From positions 1,488,001-1,552,000 of the forward strand of contig NZ_CP170453.1 in the NCBI RefSeq assembly GCF_042492175.1: a stretch of DNA of 64,000 bases, written 5' to 3'. The translations under genes and the position numbers were made by a program. Below the pieces are notes generated by a model, which did no database searches, was not told the origin of the DNA, and worked only from the letters and a program-made list of their open reading frames with translations. Each line of letters begins with the position of its first letter. Position 1 is the stretch's first letter. Below, in pieces: positions 1 to 8,807 of this stretch. This stretch comes from CAJXSN01 sp947492235. GTDB lineage: Bacteria > Pseudomonadota > Alphaproteobacteria > Sphingomonadales > Sphingomonadaceae.

Positions 1-1
1 T

Positions 2-58
2 TTTGGCGCGGATCACGTCGCAGCTTTCGCCGAAATGCTGGAAGGCACGAAATCATGA
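2..58 (+). CDS. puhC: PuhC C-terminus (partial)
   Basis: The last 18 codons of an open frame enter from the left edge and end at TGA 56-58. The tail (FGADHVAAFAEMLEG) fits the C-terminus of PuhC, a photosynthetic complex assembly protein. The stop overlaps the next start as ATGA. The call rests mainly on position: puhC normally precedes the small unknown gene and acsF in sphingomonad photosynthesis clusters. The fragment alone would not identify it. Confidence 0.5.
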   Translation, partial: FGADHVAAFAEMLEGTKS

Positions 59-351
59 TGGGCTTCCTGACCGCTGACACATTCGAGACCGGCTGCCGGA
101 TAGAGATCGAGCAGAGCCCCGATCACTTCCACGCCCATGTGAAGTTGGACGGCAACGTCCCGATTTATCCCGGTGACAGCGTGCAGGTGCATGGCGAACC
201 GGTGATGGTGTCGTTCGGCGAGAAAGTCAGTTTCCAGCGCACGGCCACGGTCCAGCGGGCGAGCGCTCTGAAACGTGCCTGGACCAGGCTCTCCGGCCAT
301 TTCGAGATGGCCGAACTTTACGAAGTCAGTTTCAACCCGGGAAGATTGTGA
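55..351 (+). CDS. Small conserved-position protein of the photosynthesis gene cluster, function unknown
   Basis: A 98-residue soluble protein with no signal peptide, membrane segment or cysteine cluster that I can see apart from one Cys near residue 14. The middle is beta-like (repeated V/I alternation, [12 protein letters not shown]), and the C-terminal third is basic. The start is one of two tandem ATGs (55 or 58), overlapping the preceding stop. Its own stop overlaps the acsF start region, so it is translated inside the puhC-acsF-puhE operon. An unnamed ORF at this position is usual in alphaproteobacterial phototrophs. A role in photocomplex or bacteriochlorophyll assembly is inferred from context only. 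Confidence 0.7.
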   Translation: MMGFLTADTFETGCRIEIEQSPDHFHAHVKLDGNVPIYPGDSVQVHGEPVMVSFGEKVSFQRTATVQRASALKRAWTRLSGHFEMAELYEVSFNPGRL

Positions 352-1448
352 TGAACGCCCAGACCAAGATCTCCGCTGCCCGCTCAGCCCCGTCCAAGGC
401 GCTGGAGGATGTTCCCGATACGATGGATATCGCGCAGCAGGACACGGTCCTCGCGCCGCGTTTCTACACCACCGATTACGATGCGATGGACAAACTCGAT
501 GTCTCGCTGGTGCGCCAGGAATGGGACGAACTGATGGCCGAAATGGTCGGCGATCCCAACAAAAAGCACTTCAAGAAAACAGACGCTTTCGACGGCGTGA
601 TCGAAGGGCTGGAGCCGGAACTGCGCAAGGAGTTCATCGACTTCCTCGCCAGTTCGCTCACATCGGAATTTTCCGGCTGCATCCTCTATGCCGAGATCGC
701 CCGCCGGACGAAGAACCCCGACATGAAGCAGCTGTTCAAACTGCTCGCTCGCGACGAGAGCCGCCATGCCGGGTTTATCAACGAAACGCTCAAAGGCTCC
801 GGCATCGGGGTTGATCTCAGTTTCCTGACCAAGACCAAGAAATACACCTATTTCCGCCCGAAATTCATTTTCTACGCCGTCTATCTGTCGGAGAAGATCG
901 GCTACGCCCGCTACATCACGATCTTCCGCGAACTGGCCAAAAACCCGCAGAACAAGTTCCACCCCATTTTCGACTGGTTCGAGGAATGGTGCAATGACGA
1001 GTTCCGCCATGGCGAGGCCTTTGCCCTGTTGCTGCGGGCCGATCCCAAGCTGCTGAAGGGCCACAACAAGCTGTGGATCCGTTTCTTTCTGCTGTCGGTC
1101 TACGCCACCATGTATGTGCGCGATCACAACCGCCCGCTGTTCCATCAGGCGCTGGGCGTCGATCCGGCGGAGTATGGCTACAAGGTCTTCTCCATCACCA
1201 CCGAGATCAGCAAGCAGGTCTTCCCGATCGAGCTGGACACCGATGATCCGCGCTTCCGCGCTGCGATGGAAGATTTGCGGCTGGCTTCGAACGGCATCGA
1301 AGACGCCAAGGAGCGTGGCGGAGTTGCGGGTCAGCTGTCGAAGATCAAGCATACCGCCAAGGCCGGTTACGCCTTTGCGCGTATGTATTTTATGCGGCCC
1401 CGCGTGAACGAATTGCCGCAAACCGTCAGGCTTGCCCCCGCATGGTAG
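351..1448 (+). CDS. acsF: Mg-protoporphyrin IX monomethyl ester oxidative cyclase
   Basis: The aerobic (O2-dependent) cyclase that forms the fifth (isocyclic) ring of bacteriochlorophyll. It has 365 residues, usual for AcsF. Two diiron-binding motifs are visible: DESRHAGF near residue 134 and DEFRHGEAF near residue 214. EFSG and KIGYARY blocks typical of the family are also present. The ATG at 351 is preferred over a GTG at 348 because it sits about 7 bases after GGGAAG. It overlaps the preceding stop by one base, and its own stop overlaps the puhE start by seven. Presence of AcsF means pigment synthesis can proceed in air, as expected of an aerobic anoxygenic phototroph. Confidence 0.96.
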   Translation: MNAQTKISAARSAPSKALEDVPDTMDIAQQDTVLAPRFYTTDYDAMDKLDVSLVRQEWDELMAEMVGDPNKKHFKKTDAFDGVIEGLEPELRKEFIDFLASSLTSEFSGCILYAEIARRTKNPDMKQLFKLLARDESRHAGFINETLKGSGIGVDLSFLTKTKKYTYFRPKFIFYAVYLSEKIGYARYITIFRELAKNPQNKFHPIFDWFEEWCNDEFRHGEAFALLLRADPKLLKGHNKLWIRFFLLSVYATMYVRDHNRPLFHQALGVDPAEYGYKVFSITTEISKQVFPIELDTDDPRFRAAMEDLRLASNGIEDAKERGGVAGQLSKIKHTAKAGYAFARMYFMRPRVNELPQTVRLAPAW

Positions 1449-2224
1449 GGTTCGCGGACCTTGGACTGCCTTTTGCCGTGGTGATTGCGCTGTGGTTCGT
1501 CAGCACCGGCCTTGTGGCGATGCTGAACCACCGCCTGCGCCAGTCGCTGGGCCGTGCGCTGGTTATCTCCGGCGTATGCGCTATCGGCGGCTTGTCGCTG
1601 GTGGTGCTGACCAGCAATTCCATGGCCGAGTGGGCTGTCTACGCATCGTTCGTAGGCGGCTTGCTGATCTGGAGCTGGCACGAAATCAGCTTCCTGACCG
1701 GCGCAGTCTCCGGGTCGCACCGTGAACCCTGTCGTGCCGGGGCGCGGGGGTGGGAACGGTTCTCCGCCGCAACCATGGCTCTGATCCATCATGAAATCGC
1801 GCTGGCGATGACAGCGGGCCTGCTGCTTTCGCTGGCGGCGTTCACGGTCAATCCGGTCGGGGCCTATACGTTCGCCCTGCTGCTGATTTTCCGCCTGTCA
1901 TCCAAGCTCAACATCTATTGGGGGGTGCCCAATATGAGCGACGAATTGCTGCCGAGGCACATGGAATATCTCAAAACCTATTTCGGGCCGAAGCGGCTGC
2001 GGCCGTTCCTGCCGCTGAGCATTGCGCTGATCTGTGCTGCGGCGGTTACTTTCGGAATGGCCGCATCGGCGGCCACAACAACGGGCCTGATGGTCCAGAA
2101 TGCGCTGCTGTGCTGCCTGTGTCTGCTGGCCGCGCTCGAGCATCTGTTTCTTGCATTACCGTTTCGCGATTCCGCTCTGTGGCAATGGGCCCTGGACGGA
2201 AATGCGGCGCGTGACGAAGTTTGA
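1442..2224 (+). CDS. puhE: PuhE, photosynthetic complex assembly membrane protein (DUF3623)
   Basis: A 260-residue polytopic protein with about seven hydrophobic segments. The first begins near residue 8, and a central pair flanks the motif [12 protein letters not shown] around residue 155, followed by [11 protein letters not shown]. This block is characteristic of PuhE/DUF3623, which modulates bacteriochlorophyll flux and reaction-centre/light-harvesting assembly in Rhodobacter. It overlaps acsF by seven bases and is followed 17 bases later by hemA, so it belongs to the same operon. Confidence 0.92.
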   Translation: MVGFADLGLPFAVVIALWFVSTGLVAMLNHRLRQSLGRALVISGVCAIGGLSLVVLTSNSMAEWAVYASFVGGLLIWSWHEISFLTGAVSGSHREPCRAGARGWERFSAATMALIHHEIALAMTAGLLLSLAAFTVNPVGAYTFALLLIFRLSSKLNIYWGVPNMSDELLPRHMEYLKTYFGPKRLRPFLPLSIALICAAAVTFGMAASAATTTGLMVQNALLCCLCLLAALEHLFLALPFRDSALWQWALDGNAARDEV

Positions 2225-2241
2225 ATTGGGGGTCTTAGACG

Positions 2242-3462
2242 ATGGATTACGAGACATTTTTCGGCGGTGAACTGCAGTCCGTGCGGGATGAAGGGCGCTA
2301 CCGCGTCTTTGCCGAGATCGAGCGCAAGGCTGGTCAGTTCCCGCAGGCCAAACGCTATGTCGATGGCGAGACCAGCAATGTCACCGTCTGGTGCTCCAAC
2401 GATTATCTGGGCATGGGCCAGCACCCCAAAGTGCTGGAGGCGATGCACAACGTGCTGAACGAATGCGGCGCGGGGGCAGGAGGCACGCGCAATATCTCCG
2501 GCACCAATCATCACCATGTGCTGCTGGAAAACGAGCTGGCCGATTTGCACGGCAAGGAAGACGCGCTGCTTTTTACCAGCGGCTATGTGTCGAACTGGGC
2601 CGCGCTCGGCACGCTGGCTGCCCGGATCCCCAATTGCATGGTTCTGTCGGACGCGCTCAATCACGCCTCGATGATCGAAGGCATCCGCCACAGCAAAGCC
2701 GACCGGATGATCTTCGAGCACAATTCGCCTGAGGACCTCGACCGCAAACTGGCGACTCTCGATCCTGATCGGCCCAAGCTGGTGGCGTTTGAAAGCGTCT
2801 ATTCGATGGACGGCGACATTGCACCGATCGCCGAAATTCTTGACGTGTGCGAGAAGCACAATGCAATGAGCTATATCGACGAGGTCCACGGTGTGGGCCT
2901 ATACGGCGAACGCGGCGGCGGTGTGGCGGAGCGCGAAGGCCTGATGGACCGGATCACCGTGATCGAAGGAACGCTGGGCAAGGCGTTCGGCGTGATGGGC
3001 GGCTATATCGCGGCGTCGAAAAACCTGTGCGACTATGTGCGCACCTTTGCGAGCGGGTTCATCTTCACCACCGCTCTGCCCCCCGCGATTGCGGCGGGTG
3101 CCTGCGCCAGCATCAAGCATCTGAAAGTGAGCAATGCAGAGCGTGAGCGGCAGCAGGAGCGGGTCGCCAAGGTGCGCGCCGCGCTGGACCGGATGGGGAT
3201 CCCCCATCTGCCCAATCCCAGCCACATCATCCCGGTCATGGTGGGTGATGCGCACAAGTGCAAATTCATCAGCGACTGGCTGATGGAGAACCACGGGATC
3301 TATGTGCAGCCGATCAATTACCCGACCGTGCCGCGCGGCGAAGAACGGCTGCGGCTCACCCCTTCTCCGGTTCACAGCGACGGCGATATCGACCGCCTGC
3401 TGACCGCGCTGAGCGATATCTGGTCACAGTGTGAACTGGCGCGGCGCGACGTCGCTGCCTGA
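2242..3462 (+). CDS. hemA: 5-aminolevulinate synthase
   Basis: PLP enzyme condensing glycine and succinyl-CoA to 5-aminolevulinate, the alphaproteobacterial (Shemin) entry to haem and bacteriochlorophyll. It has 406 residues, full length. Visible signatures are [13 protein letters not shown] near residue 50, [15 protein letters not shown] near residue 75, [12 protein letters not shown] near residue 215, and the PLP lysine in [12 protein letters not shown] near residue 247. It is the last gene of the photosynthesis operon, followed by a strong hairpin terminator. Alphaproteobacterial phototrophs often carry a second hemA elsewhere, so this copy may be dedicated to pigment supply (inference). 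Confidence 0.96.
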   Translation: MDYETFFGGELQSVRDEGRYRVFAEIERKAGQFPQAKRYVDGETSNVTVWCSNDYLGMGQHPKVLEAMHNVLNECGAGAGGTRNISGTNHHHVLLENELADLHGKEDALLFTSGYVSNWAALGTLAARIPNCMVLSDALNHASMIEGIRHSKADRMIFEHNSPEDLDRKLATLDPDRPKLVAFESVYSMDGDIAPIAEILDVCEKHNAMSYIDEVHGVGLYGERGGGVAEREGLMDRITVIEGTLGKAFGVMGGYIAASKNLCDYVRTFASGFIFTTALPPAIAAGACASIKHLKVSNAERERQQERVAKVRAALDRMGIPHLPNPSHIIPVMVGDAHKCKFISDWLMENHGIYVQPINYPTVPRGEERLRLTPSPVHSDGDIDRLLTALSDIWSQCELARRDVAA

Positions 3463-3488
3463 CGGCTTCACCGTCACCCAATAAAAAA

Positions 3489-3511
3489 GGGCCGGTTTCC
3501 CGGCCCTTTTT
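3489..3511. terminator. Bidirectional rho-independent terminator between hemA and the cytochrome c gene
   Basis: Perfect stem GGGCCGG/CCGGCCC with a TTTC loop, an A-run before it and five T after it. It can therefore stop transcription of hemA on the plus strand and of the cytochrome gene on the minus strand. Confidence 0.85.
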
Positions 3512-3533
3512 CTTGTCCAGAAGACGTGCCCGA

Positions 3534-4076
3534 TCAGGTCGGGCTCTTCAGATAAGCAATGATATCCGCGCGCTTCTGCGCATCGCGCAGGCCGGGGTAG
3601 ATCATCTTGGTGCCCGGAACCACTTTCTGCGGGTCCTCGAGGTAGACATACATCTGCTCTTCGGTCCAGGTGATGCCGCTATTCGCGTTGGCCGGCGAGT
3701 ACTCGTATCCCTCGACCGAACCGGCCGGGCGGCCGACGATGCCCGCAAGCGATGGGCCGGTCTTGTTGACGCCTTCCTCGACAGCGTGACAGCTGCGGCA
3801 CTGTGCGAACACAACGCGGCCCGCAGCAGCATCGCCGGTCAGGCTGGCAAAGGCGATACCATCGGTTGTCGCCATCGCGCCGCCTTCGGCAGCAGCCGTA
3901 TCGGTGGTCTCTTCAGCCGGGGCTTCTTCTTCGGCCGGGGCTTCTTCTTCAACCGCCGTTTCTTCAGCCGGCGCCGCTTCTTCTGCCGGTGCAGCAGGTT
4001 CCGCCTCGCCGCCGCCGCAAGCTGCTGTCATCACCGCCAGTGCAGTAACGCTCGCCAATGTCGTAAATTTACGCAT
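3534..4076 (-). CDS. Membrane-tethered class I cytochrome c with acidic linker
   Basis: A 180-residue c-type cytochrome. An N-terminal signal ends in a lipobox-like TAACGGG near residue 20, suggesting lipid anchoring in the periplasm. A roughly 50-residue linker made almost only of A, E and P follows, then a globular domain with one haem site CRSCH and the distal Met in a GTKMIYPGL block. Start at 4076 (MRKFTTL) is chosen because AAGGGAG precedes it; an upstream ATG at 4100 adds eight unlikely residues. It is convergent with hemA. In related phototrophs a cytochrome c2 gene lies here, so it may donate electrons to the reaction centre; a respiratory role is equally possible. Confidence 0.85.
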   Translation of the reverse strand: MRKFTTLASVTALAVMTAACGGGEAEPAAPAEEAAPAEETAVEEEAPAEEEAPAEETTDTAAAEGGAMATTDGIAFASLTGDAAAGRVVFAQCRSCHAVEEGVNKTGPSLAGIVGRPAGSVEGYEYSPANANSGITWTEEQMYVYLEDPQKVVPGTKMIYPGLRDAQKRADIIAYLKSPT

Positions 4077-4182
4077 GCTCACTCCCTTGTTAATTCCCAA
4101 GATTCTCTCCGGAGGAAGGCTAAACCAGAAAGGAACTGGTTGAAAGGGGATTTATGGAGGTAGTGTGCCGCGTTCGCCTCTC

Positions 4183-5454
4183 TCAGTCGGATTCGAGGTC
4201 CGACTGTTTCAGGACGGTCCCCCGCGTCCGGTGTACGAAGGCGTAGATCAAAGCGATGACGGGCAGCGTCACGGCCGCGATCACGATCTCCGTCTGCGAT
4301 CCTGCCGGCCACGCCGCAGCCCCTTTGACGATAAAGGCAATCAGCCCGACCAGATAATAGGCCGCGGCAATCACGGACAATCCCTCGACCAGGCTCTGCA
4401 AGCGGAATTGCAGCTGGATCGACCGCTCCATCCGCTTGGTGAGTGTGAGGTTCTGTTCCTTGATCCGCGTGTCGACTCGCACATCCAGCGTGTGCATTAC
4501 CCGCGAAATCCGCTCCGCAATGCGCGCCAGCCGATCGGTAAAGACAGAGCATGTGCGCGCGGCAGGGACCAGCCGGCGCTCGGTAAATTCATCGAGGCTC
4601 TGGTGATTGGCGACGGAGCGTACGTCCAGCGCCGCCAGCCTGTCAGCCGCGATTTCGGCATAGGCGGCCGTGGCGCTGAGGCGAAAACTGGTGAGCGAAC
4701 GAATGACTTCCAGCCGCGAGGAGATTTCGATCAGCTCCTGCAGAAATGCATCATCCTGTTCGCCATCTTCGGCCTGCGAAACGCGGGCTGCATGCTCCGA
4801 TAGATTCTGCTCCAGCGCATCGACTTGCGGCCCGTATTTCTGGACTTCGGACAGGCCGAGCAGCGCCATGTTCCGGTAATTGCCCAGTTCCTGCACCCGC
4901 TGGATAATCCGCCCGCGTTCCCCGTCAGAGACATCGGCGGCGTCAACGATCAATCGGCCATAGCCATCGGGCCGCAGGCCGAAATCGGACCAGATCCGCA
5001 AGCCCCCGCTGATGTCGCTACAGACCAGATCGCCCATATCCACATCATGCCGCGTCAAGAGGTCGCCGATCGCATCGCGGTCCGGCACGACGAAAATCCG
5101 TGTCGCGCGTACGACTTGTCCGGCCCACTGCTCCATCCATGCAATATAGGGCGCGCGGTCCTCTTGCGGGCACTCGTTCTGGAAGATCAGCGTGAGCGTA
5201 GTCGCTTCGGTGTGGCGTTCCCAAAGAAAGAAAATGCCCGGCTCCGCGTTGCCGCTGGCATTGCGTCTGGCCTGCCGCCACTCATCGAACTTCGGCCGTC
5301 TCTCCGTAAGGAGTGCGCTTTCTTCTTCGCGCCCGTCAGTGTCGACCAGCAACACGGCCTGATAAATCTCGCAGCGGGATGGGACAGGGACGAAACGACG
5401 CAGATGAATTTCATCGACGGCCCATTGCCGCAAGGGATGATCCTTCGTCCGCAT
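4183..5454 (-). CDS. DUF3422 family membrane protein
   Basis: A 423-residue protein of the DUF3422 family, common in alphaproteobacteria and without a known function. The N-terminus has the family pattern HPLRQWAVDEIHLRRF. A long helical middle carries many charged residues and coiled-coil-like stretches (residues about 210-340). Two hydrophobic segments at the C-terminus (about 355-380 and 390-410) would anchor it with a short tail. Start at 5454 follows GGGGGAA at a good distance; the frame extends 25 codons further upstream without such a site. It lies upstream of the cytochrome gene on the same strand with a 106-bp gap. Confidence 0.85.
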   Translation of the reverse strand: MRTKDHPLRQWAVDEIHLRRFVPVPSRCEIYQAVLLVDTDGREEESALLTERRPKFDEWRQARRNASGNAEPGIFFLWERHTEATTLTLIFQNECPQEDRAPYIAWMEQWAGQVVRATRIFVVPDRDAIGDLLTRHDVDMGDLVCSDISGGLRIWSDFGLRPDGYGRLIVDAADVSDGERGRIIQRVQELGNYRNMALLGLSEVQKYGPQVDALEQNLSEHAARVSQAEDGEQDDAFLQELIEISSRLEVIRSLTSFRLSATAAYAEIAADRLAALDVRSVANHQSLDEFTERRLVPAARTCSVFTDRLARIAERISRVMHTLDVRVDTRIKEQNLTLTKRMERSIQLQFRLQSLVEGLSVIAAAYYLVGLIAFIVKGAAAWPAGSQTEIVIAAVTLPVIALIYAFVHRTRGTVLKQSDLESD

Positions 5455-5627
5455 TGGCCGGTTCCCCCGCTCGGTTGCTCCCAATTCCGGTGGCAATCGT
5501 GCACGAGCAAGCGGCTCTTGGCAATTCAACGCTTTCTGGGCGGCCCGGCAGTGTTTACCGAGAGCCAGAACGAGGACGAGGACGGAGTCGGCGCTGCCGG
5601 ATGCCGAAGAAAAGGATCAATGGCTTC

Positions 5628-6575
5628 ATGACCACGAATGCGACCATTTTTTCAGGCTGCATGCCGGCGCTGATGACGCCGTGCGATGCGGCGGGCGTGC
5701 CCGATTTTGGCGCGCTGGCGGCGAAGGGCGCGGAGCTGATTGCAGCCGGAATGTCGGCGGTCATTTACTGCGGATCGATGGGCGATTGGCCGCTGCTCAG
5801 CGATGAACAGCGCTGCGAGGGTGTGGAGGCGCTGTGCGCTTCCGGGGTTCCGGTGATTGTGGGCACGGGCGCTCAGAACACACGCGCCGCTGCGGCAATT
5901 GCGGCCCATGCGCAGTCGGTTGGCGCAGCCGGGCTGATGGTCATTCCGCGCGTCCTGTCACGCGGCAGTTCGGCGGCGGCGCAGGCTGCGCATTTTGAAG
6001 CCGTGCTGCGGGCCGCGCCCGATCTCCCTGCGGTGATCTACAACAGCCCTTATTACGGGTTCGAGACCAAGGCGGAATTGTTCACCAGCTTGCGAGCAAA
6101 ACATCGCAATCTGGTCGGTTTCAAGGAATTCGGCGGGGCAGCCTCGCTCAGCTACGCCGCAGAGAATATCACCGCGGGCGATTCCGATTTGTCGCTGATG
6201 GTTGGTGTCGATACGCAGGTCTTTCACGGGTTCGTCAATTGCGGCGCGCAAGGCGCGATCACTGGCGTGGGCAATGCTCTGCCGCGTGAAGTCTTGCGGC
6301 TGGTCACGCTCTGCCAGAAGGCGGCAGCGGGCGATGCGAAGGCGAGGGTGCTGGCGAAGGAACTGGACGACGCCATGCGCGTGCTGGCGACCTTCGACGA
6401 AGGGCCCGATCTGGTGCTCTATTACAAGCATTTGATGGTGCTGGAAGGCAGCGCGGAATACGCCAACCAGCTCTACCCTTCGGACCGGCTGAGCCCGACC
6501 CAGCAGGCCCATCTGGAATATCACTGGAAGCTGTTTCGCGATTGGTGGGCGAGCTGGCCCGGCGCGGATTACTGA
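5628..6575 (+). CDS. DHDPS-family lyase, probable 1-pyrroline-4-hydroxy-2-carboxylate deaminase
   Basis: A 315-residue class I aldolase-type TIM barrel of the dihydrodipicolinate synthase/N-acetylneuraminate lyase family. The catalytic Tyr is in VIYNSPYYGF near residue 138 and the Schiff-base Lys in GFKEFGG near residue 166. The NSPYYGF and FKEFGG forms fit the hydroxyproline-pathway branch (LhpC-like), which removes ammonia from pyrroline-4-hydroxy-2-carboxylate to give 2-oxoglutarate semialdehyde. That role matches the epimerase and oxidase immediately downstream. The ATG at 5628 is preferred; an in-frame ATG at 5601 lacks a good ribosome site. It heads the operon. The last pathway enzyme, 2-oxoglutarate semialdehyde dehydrogenase, is not in the window. 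Confidence 0.85.
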   Translation: MTTNATIFSGCMPALMTPCDAAGVPDFGALAAKGAELIAAGMSAVIYCGSMGDWPLLSDEQRCEGVEALCASGVPVIVGTGAQNTRAAAAIAAHAQSVGAAGLMVIPRVLSRGSSAAAQAAHFEAVLRAAPDLPAVIYNSPYYGFETKAELFTSLRAKHRNLVGFKEFGGAASLSYAAENITAGDSDLSLMVGVDTQVFHGFVNCGAQGAITGVGNALPREVLRLVTLCQKAAAGDAKARVLAKELDDAMRVLATFDEGPDLVLYYKHLMVLEGSAEYANQLYPSDRLSPTQQAHLEYHWKLFRDWWASWPGADY

Positions 6576-6579
6576 TCCG

Positions 6580-7527
6580 GTGCGGGTGATCGATTCGCAC
6601 ACCGGCGGGATGCCGACGCGGGTGATCGTGGAAGGCGGCCCCGATTTGGGCAGCGGCACTCTGGCGGAGCGGAAGCTGCGATTTGCGCAAGAATTCGACG
6701 CGTTCCGGATGCAGGCGATTCTGGAGCCGCGCGGTCTGGACGCTGCAGTCGGCGCGCTGCTGTGCCCGCCATCCTCGCCCGACGATGGATGCTGCACCGG
6801 CGTCATCTTCTTCAACAACACCGGCTATCTGGACATGTGCGGCCACGGCACCATCGGGCTGATGGTGACGCTCGCTCATCTGGGCCTGATCGGCGCGGGC
6901 CGGCACCGTCTGGATACGCCGGTGGGCGTCGTGAACACCGAATTGCTCGGCCCGAACACCGTCTCGGTCGAAAATGTCCCGAGCTACCGGCTGGTGAAGA
7001 ATGTCAGCGTGCAGGTTGAGGGCCTCGGCGAAGTGACAGGCAGCATCGCTTGGGGCGGCAACTGGTTCTTCCTAGTCGAGCGAGCACCTGTGCCTTTGCA
7101 GCGGGACAATATTCCGGCGCTGACCAAGGCGGGGACCAGCATTCGCCATGCGCTTGTGGCGCAGTCGATTACCGGGGCGGATGGCGCGGAGATCGACCAT
7201 GTCGAGTTCTTCGAAACGCCCGCGAGCGGCCCGGAAGGCACGCGCGCAAGCAGCCGCAATTTCGTTCTCTGTCCCGGGCTTGCCTATGATCGCTCCCCCT
7301 GCGGGACGGGGACCAGCGCGAAGCTGGCCTGTCTGGCAGCGGACGGCAAACTGGCACCGGGCGAGGAGTGGATACAGGAGAGCATTATCGGCAGCCGCTT
7401 TCGTGGGTCCTACCGCCGCGATTCTGAGGGGAGGGTCGTCCCGACGATTATCGGTGATGCGCATATCACTGCCCGGAGCGAGCTGATCTTCCAGCCCGGC
7501 GATCCTTTCCGAGAAGGGATCGGGTGA
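6580..7527 (+). CDS. 4-hydroxyproline 2-epimerase
   Basis: Converts trans-4-hydroxy-L-proline to cis-4-hydroxy-D-proline, the first step of catabolism. It has 315 residues in the proline racemase fold. Both acid/base cysteines are present: DMCGHGTIG at Cys 87 and SPCGTGTSA at Cys 241. The second Cys excludes trans-3-hydroxyproline dehydratase, which has Thr there. The N-terminal IDSHTGGMP motif has Met where Glu is usual in HTGGEP. The start is GTG at 6580, four bases after the upstream stop. The oxidase gene begins one base after its stop codon. Confidence 0.9.
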   Translation: MRVIDSHTGGMPTRVIVEGGPDLGSGTLAERKLRFAQEFDAFRMQAILEPRGLDAAVGALLCPPSSPDDGCCTGVIFFNNTGYLDMCGHGTIGLMVTLAHLGLIGAGRHRLDTPVGVVNTELLGPNTVSVENVPSYRLVKNVSVQVEGLGEVTGSIAWGGNWFFLVERAPVPLQRDNIPALTKAGTSIRHALVAQSITGADGAEIDHVEFFETPASGPEGTRASSRNFVLCPGLAYDRSPCGTGTSAKLACLAADGKLAPGEEWIQESIIGSRFRGSYRRDSEGRVVPTIIGDAHITARSELIFQPGDPFREGIG

Positions 7528-7528
7528 G

Positions 7529-8785
7529 GTGTCGCAGCCCGGCGAGAGCGTGATCATCATCGGCGGCGGGATCATCGGGATCGCCTGCGCGCACTACCTG
7601 TCGCGCGCGGGATACGGGGTGACGGTGATCGAACAGGGGACGGTCGCCGGAGCGTGCTCGCACGGCAATTGCGGGTATATCGCGCCGAGCCACGTCCTGC
7701 CGCTGACCACCCCCGACGCCATCGGAGAGGCGGCACGCTCGCTGTTCAATCCTGCGGCGGCGTTTCGGGTAAAGCCGCGGGCCGATCCGGCATTTCTGAA
7801 ATGGCTGTGGCAGTTCGCCCGGCGCTGCAATCGCCGTGATATGCTCAGCGCGGCGGCGCATTTGCATGCGATCCTGCAATCCTCTGCAGCAGAATACGCC
7901 GCGCTGCTGAGCGATGACCCGATGGGCAGCCAATGGCGCAAAGCCGGACTGCTCTATGTCTTCCAGACGGAGGAAGGCCTCGCTGCTCATGCCGAAGAGG
8001 ACCGTCTGCTGACCGAGCATTTCGGCGTCTCGGCCCGCAGGATCGAGGGGGCGGAATTGCCGCAATTCGATGGCGCACTGCGGTCGGGATTGGCGGGCGG
8101 GTATCTCTACGAGGACGACACCAGCGTGCGCGCCGACCGGCTGAGCAAGGGATGGCGCCGGAAGCTGAAGGACAGCGGCGTTCGGTTCATCGAGCATTGC
8201 AGTTTCGAGGGGCTGGAGAAAAACGGGCGGATCGTGCGCCGGATACTGACGTCGGGCGGCCCGATGCAGGCGGATCATTACGTTCTGGCGACCGGCGCGC
8301 TCAGCACCCAGCTGGCGCAGCATTTCGGCGCAGCGCTGCCGATCCAGCCGGGCAAGGGCTATTCGATTACTATGGAGGCGCCGGATCATGGCCCGACGCA
8401 TCCCATGCTGCTGCCGGAACATCATGTCGGCATCACGCCGTTTGACGACGGGTTCCGGCTTGGCTCGATGATGGAATTTGCCGGCTACGACCGCTCGATC
8501 CCCAAGGTCCGATTGCAGCAATTGCGCAGCTCGGCAGAGCCGTATTTGCGTGCTCCTCTACCCGAGACAAACCAGGAGGAATGGTTCGGCTGGCGTCCGA
8601 TGACATGGGACAGTCTGCCGATCATCGGACGCGCCCCTGCGCTGGCCAATGCGCTGTTTGCCACTGGCCACAACATGCTGGGCCTGACACTGGCACCCGC
8701 AACCGGCAGGCTGGTTGGCGAGATGATCGCAGGCCAGACGCCGCACATCGACCCCGAGCCGTATTCCCCGGCGCGCTTCAACTGA
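7529..8785 (+). CDS. FAD-dependent D-amino acid (cis-4-hydroxy-D-proline) oxidase/dehydrogenase
   Basis: A 418-residue DadA-like flavoprotein. The N-terminal dinucleotide-binding motif IIGGGIIGIACAHYL lies at residues 9-23, the HGNCGYIAPSH block near residue 48, and a C-terminal GHNMLGLTLAPATGR block near residue 375. By context it oxidises cis-4-hydroxy-D-proline to pyrroline-4-hydroxy-2-carboxylate, linking the epimerase to the deaminase. The start is GTG at 7529, directly after the epimerase stop, indicating translational coupling. It lacks the extra iron-sulphur subunits of the heteromeric LhpBEF enzyme, so it is the single-chain type. Confidence 0.88.
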   Translation: MSQPGESVIIIGGGIIGIACAHYLSRAGYGVTVIEQGTVAGACSHGNCGYIAPSHVLPLTTPDAIGEAARSLFNPAAAFRVKPRADPAFLKWLWQFARRCNRRDMLSAAAHLHAILQSSAAEYAALLSDDPMGSQWRKAGLLYVFQTEEGLAAHAEEDRLLTEHFGVSARRIEGAELPQFDGALRSGLAGGYLYEDDTSVRADRLSKGWRRKLKDSGVRFIEHCSFEGLEKNGRIVRRILTSGGPMQADHYVLATGALSTQLAQHFGAALPIQPGKGYSITMEAPDHGPTHPMLLPEHHVGITPFDDGFRLGSMMEFAGYDRSIPKVRLQQLRSSAEPYLRAPLPETNQEEWFGWRPMTWDSLPIIGRAPALANALFATGHNMLGLTLAPATGRLVGEMIAGQTPHIDPEPYSPARFN

Positions 8786-8807
8786 TTTCTCTCACTGGTA
8801 GAAACCC

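Noticed and set aside
384..1421. 345-codon minus-strand open frame antisense to acsF
   Set aside because: Complete antisense of a clear AcsF gene; the composition is a shadow of GC-rich coding DNA, with no domain or ribosome site.
5313..5627. N-terminal extension of the DHDPS-family gene
   Set aside because: It overlaps the DUF3422 gene and is not family-like; the conserved start is at 5628.
6580..7527. trans-3-hydroxyproline dehydratase as alternative call
   Set aside because: That enzyme has Thr in place of the second Cys; here SPCGTGT keeps the Cys, and the neighbours match the 4-hydroxyproline route.
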